Below are positions 59,871-64,000 of a stretch of 64,000 nucleotides of DNA, piece by piece (the stretch's first letter is position 1; every line of letters begins with the position of its first letter). The stretch spans positions 12,096,235 through 12,160,234 of the forward strand of contig CM064681.1 in NCBI GenBank assembly GCA_032717465.1, given 5' to 3'. The position numbers and the translations under genes were made by a program. Origin of the DNA: Coenobita brevimanus (Eukaryota; Arthropoda; Malacostraca; Decapoda; Coenobitidae). The notes under the pieces were generated by a model, which saw only the letters and a program-made list of their open reading frames with translations, did no database searches and was not told where the DNA came from.

Positions 59871-60480
59871 TATAATGGGTAACGAGACCTGCTGTTGACT
59901 TCCTTACCTTATCGCATCATTACGACAAGATTGCAGCCTTATCAATGACCTTGTGTAAAACTACTGGATGACGTGGGGTAGCTTCAGAATCCAGGGGTAT
60001 TTTGCCTAAAGCGCGTTGGCTGGGTTTTACCATATAAGTGCTGGTGCACCAATGTTGCTTACGTTTACACGGACACTACAGCAACACTCAACCTTTATCC
60101 TACCAGCTTATCCTTTGCTGTGTTATACTGTCAGTCTGTTTGATGACATATGCATAAAACACTCCTTACTTAACATATAAAATTGCATTGTCCACCGTAT
60201 TAGTTCATGTGTCCATTAGTCGAAAACTGGATCACATTCAGATTGCTGGGAGGTGAAAGTGTGTTCATTGGTCAGTCAGTAAAGCCGCCAAAACCGAGAC
60301 TTTGGCTGCTATCATGGCATGAGTGTAAATAGGTCGGTGAAGTGTATTACTAGACTCCCTGCACAAGCACATGTAGACTATATGCAATTTACACTCTCCC
60401 AGCAGCACCACGCCACCGATATATTTTGTGCAGCCGTGGCCACATACTAAAACCTTGTGTTGTAATGGCAGACAACGGAC

Positions 60481-61185
60481 AGATATGCAGATTGTCGCCA
60501 AAAGTTGCAGTTCGTTATATGTCCGTTTTTCACAAACAAACGTTGCAGACTTCATCTACTGTGTATACACGGATTTAGATTAGTCATTTGCACTACTGGA
60601 CCCCCGCACAAACAAGGCTAGACTCCGCAATATCCCTAGCAACAACACACCACGGAAAAGCTTCAGTAACATTGAATACAGGTCCAACACTATCCATGCA
60701 ATTTCATGACAGACAATGGACACGCAATATATCAGTCATAGGACAATGGGAAGAAAGACGTAGAACATCATGTGTAGTGTGTATTTGGCACTGTGGTGGT
60801 GGTGACTGTGGATGACAAGCGAAACGTCGTCATAATATAGTAGTTTAGAGGCATCATACGAGATTCATTATAACCTCAAGTTCGACAATATATTTTCATA
60901 TTACAGATTCTCGTTATGCTGTGTCCCATGACGCTGAACACGGAAAACGATATTCTCAAGGCAGTTAGAAATAGAATAGAATATTTGGTAGTCAAGGGGG
61001 GTCTTGAGGAGAGACTGGTCAGTGGGACGGGGTATTAGGAGAGGAAGGAAATGTTGCAGGAATAGAAAAGGAAGTGGAGGGGCTAGACCACCCTGCTTGG
61101 TGGCGAGGTGTGTGTGGAAGCGGACAGGTAGGTGAGAGTGATGTGGGCAGGTGGGAGTAGGGTCATCATCAACATATGTGATGTT
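60481..61185. other. Segment present only in the right palindrome arm
   Basis: The left arm passes directly from the partner of 61190 to the partner of 60480. The right arm has about 700 extra bases. A minus-strand open frame (61290-60901) overlaps both shared and unique sequence and has a His/Pro-rich stretch without a recognised motif. Whether this is an insertion on the right or a deletion on the left cannot be decided here. Confidence 0.6.
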
Positions 61186-61548
61186 TGGTGTTGGTAAGGG
61201 AAATGTTGTTCCCTCTGGATGAACAGTGTGTGGACGTAGACATACTAATAAATAATACACCGGTAATGCGTCTCGAGCTAAGGAGGCCATGAATGTGTAA
61301 TACTTGTATGAAAACTAATGTATGAATGTTTTAGAGTAAATATAATAAATGATGAGCAATATACGTGGATGTGTTACAATCACCCAAACTAATGAATTAG
61401 CACTTCAAAGTAAGTGGCATCATTTGTGGACAGGACACCCGTAACACCGTTATTTCAATTATTATAATACAAGACATGCATTCATTATGCAAATACAGTA
61501 TCTCATTACTTCCGCGTGATCCGTCAGTATGATGACTGTACAACATTA

Positions 61549-61672
61549 TCGAGGAAGCCAATAGCTGTCTAACACTCAAAGTAGCTATAATCCTATGCAA
61601 CAGGACATCATCGAGGAAGCCAATAGCTGTCTAACACTCAAAGTAGCTATAATCCTATGCAACAGGACATCT
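61549..61672. repeat. Perfect 62-bp tandem duplication
   Basis: Two apparently identical units start ATCGAGGAAGCCAATAGCTG, 62 bp apart. The left palindrome arm has one copy (near 57000). Confidence 0.93.
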
Positions 61673-62683
61673 GCTTATACCATGGTTTGCGACTATAATT
61701 ATTCTTTTTCCTCACAATAAAACAGACTGGATGATGCACAACAAGGCATGACAGTTGTGTCACATGTATAAAAATGAATCAATTGTGGCCATCCTGTTCA
61801 GCCACAGAAATGTTATAGCAGTTGAGTCGCACACTCACTAGACTCAGGTGAACCACGCTTCGAGACACCGGACATCACACTTTCTAACATTTATGCTGAG
61901 CTACAGTTGTTCAACACATTGTGTGACGAACATTAAGACTCCAAAATTCGTTCAATACACAATACACTGTATTGCATACGGAGTTACAAATCACCTTGAA
62001 ATATCTGTATAATCTTTCTTAACGAAACACGACAAAGTTTCGATACATGCGCCCCAACCACCTGTCCACCTTCCCCTCCGTTCCACTTCGCCTCACAGTC
62101 ACCTCCTATCAGTGAAACAATGGGTGCAATGGCATCATTATTTATTTTTCTTTCTACCTTCCACTATACCACGTGGCAAACGCTTGTATTTGCAGACAGA
62201 GTATGACTTGATAGAACGTTGTTTCTGTGGGTACTGGATACAGTAGCGGAGAGGAAGTCCTGCCCGGTCTGCCCATTCATTTACTATTACTACAATGTAA
62301 ACAAACACAGTGGTGCCACATTTACCTAAACACACCACCCGCTGTACTCGTTAGAAGTGGAGGTAACTGTACACAGTGGGCGGATAATTTATTTCAAACG
62401 TCACTCATCGTTTTATGAAACCTTATAATCAGCATTAATTTTCTTTGATAACAGTAAACTTTTAAAGCTAATTTTGACCTCTTCAGCTTCGGAAAATATT
62501 CCATATTTAATATGGCAGCTTGTACTGAAGGCAGTTAAAAAATATAAATATTTATGTGTTAAAGTAAGAAGAGATGTAGATTTAAATCAGCGGCGGCCAA
62601 TCAGCAGCCGCGTTTCAAACACACCCTACTCGGCCCATGCATCTCAGCTGCACAGGTCGATCAAACAGACTATAGTGATTACA

Positions 62684-62862
62684 GAAGGACTCTTCGATCA
62701 GCATCCAAGAGGCAGTGAGTGTCGATCTTCCCGCAGGCACTGCAGGAGATGCCATCACAGTCAAACGTACTGTAGGCTGCAAGAGGTCATGACGGCCCCT
62801 GAGGATTTTCAGTTTATTGTCTCCCGCCGGTTCGAAGTCGGAGTGATAATGTTTTTGCCTGC

Positions 62863-62933
<71 letters not shown>

Positions 62934-63552
62934 CCCATTATATCATGAACGGCTTGAGCTTTCAACATGAAACCTTCAGGGTAAAGGGATATGACCAAAA
63001 TCTTGGACGATTTCGAAATTGGGCACTTGGGATCAAGGCCAAGGTCACCAAAATTGCTGCCAAAGGTCAACTAATTTTTATCGGCAGCCTTTAGCATCAT
63101 AACATCTCATGACCGGCTAGAGCTATGAACAAGAAACCTTCAGGATATCAAGATATGGTCTCAGTCTTGGACTTGGTCAACAGCATATTCTGGTGGGCGA
63201 TTAGCATTCGGCTCCCGAATGTTCTTCTTTCATTTTGATATGCATGAGAGAGATCGCTTTCCTGCTATCGTTGACCCTCTGCTGAAGACTTTCAGATGGC
63301 CGTCACAGCTTTGCTTTTGAGTTAGGTAGGGTTGCTAATTTGTTGCATGGCGTATTTCATACCCATTTTAAGCTACCACTAGAACATACACCCACAACAT
63401 CTACACTGTGCACTGTGGAATTTCCATGCTGTGTCTACAGGTGCCCCTTAACTCACTGTACCCAAACATAATGTCGTGCCTTAGTTATCTATTATTTGAC
63501 TGTTCGTTTTACTTTACTACTTTCTCTTTCAAGTTATTCAAACTGGTAGCTT
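62684..63552. repeat. (GT)n run and diverged two-copy repeat
   Basis: (GT)n lies at about 62868-62932. Two related units of about 159 bp follow, near 62940-63095 and 63099-63180, sharing ATGA(A/C)CGGCT.GAGCT and GAAACCTTCAGG. Words such as AAGGCCAAGGTCACC recall the array at 26622-27380. The rest is non-coding. Confidence 0.75.
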
Positions 63553-63832
63553 GATAAGGTATTACAGAATGTAACTTTTCCTTTTTAGTCTTCCTATGAA
63601 ATTTCCATGTCAGTTTTTCCATGTTGCATGGTGTTTTTTCTAACTTTTTCCTGTCAGTTTTAAATGGAGGATTTGGAGGCGGGGGAGGGGGGAGGGGGAG
63701 GGGGGAGCCTTCTTGCTTTATTATTCTTATCCTTCAGCATGTAGAATTAGATCTCATAGTCATAGTCTACTCTGTAACAAACAGCCTCGAAAGAACCATA
63801 AGGTCTGTTGCTGTTTGCTTTCTTTTGCACTC
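63553..63832. repeat. Dispersed repeat, copy 2
   Basis: Matches 29186-29452 in the same orientation through TTACAGAATGTAACTTTTCC, the GGAGGCGGGGGAG block (here expanded into a G-rich run) and ATAAGGTCTGTTGCTGTTTGC. No protein is assigned. Confidence 0.78.
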
Positions 63833-64000
63833 CTGTGTACTGACCTACACCGAACTACTAGGTCATGGAGAAAAAAAAATGGTATTTTCATATTTTAGGA
63901 CTCATCTCTGAAGCTGTGTTAGATGCTATATGGCCAGTCATGTAACCTACCTTAGTAAATACCGAACTTGCATGAATCAGTTCTCGTTTCTACGCATCAG

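Noticed and set aside
60901..61290. 129-codon His/Pro-rich frame as a gene
   Set aside because: It crosses the boundary between sequence shared by both palindrome arms and sequence present in one arm only; no recognised domain.

Overview
The window looks like repeat-saturated, gene-poor DNA from a decapod crustacean, probably a brachyuran crab. This is inference. The support is eukaryotic split exons with GT/AG borders, extreme density of (AC)n, (CT)n and (AT)n microsatellites, many LINE relics, and piggyBac, hAT-ZBED, LTR-like and Harbinger-like DNA. There is no bacterial gene organisation, CRISPR array or operon, and no intact autonomous element.

The one host gene I can support lies on the + strand. 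It appears as three short, phase-0 exons (2566-2661, 38579-38641, 50050-50133). Joined in order they read as the last two membrane spans of a small tetraspan protein, like arthropod LAPTM4/DUF4728-type proteins. Nearly all the rest of 2.6-50 kb would be two introns of about 36 kb and 11 kb. The first exons and the C-terminal end were not found.

1-12 kb: exon A, a truncated jockey-like LINE, a 19-bp minisatellite, a small inverted-repeat element, and a broken piggyBac transposase carrying seven copies of a 37-bp repeat made from its own coding sequence. 12-20.5 kb: an ancient jockey-like LINE interrupted by a 1.1-kb palindromic element and by a second LINE. Next to it is a ZBED-type hAT relic split by another jockey-like copy. 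22.5-27.4 kb: the best-preserved jockey-like LINE (endonuclease and reverse transcriptase), cut by a 781-bp LTR-like insertion and itself sitting in a tandem array. 27.6-32 kb: LINE fragments, one split by a 1.56-kb Harbinger-like element full of CACGAC-type motifs. 34.4-37.1 kb: a long polypyrimidine tract that switches to polypurine. 38.6-45.5 kb: exon B, then two LINEs placed tail to tail. 47.1-49.8 kb: an unclassified inverted-repeat element with a zinc-motif ORF. 50.05 kb: exon C.

52.07-62.68 kb is one large imperfect palindrome. Its left arm holds a 3.96-kb fold-back element (with a 1.4-kb A/C trinucleotide tract and a possible THAP remnant) and a LINE fragment. Its centre holds microsatellites and a tRNA-derived SINE. 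Repeated nesting with readable target-site duplications gives a relative order of insertion for several elements. I see no defence, biosynthetic or regulatory gene system. The notable content is the nested architecture and a few poorly classified elements.
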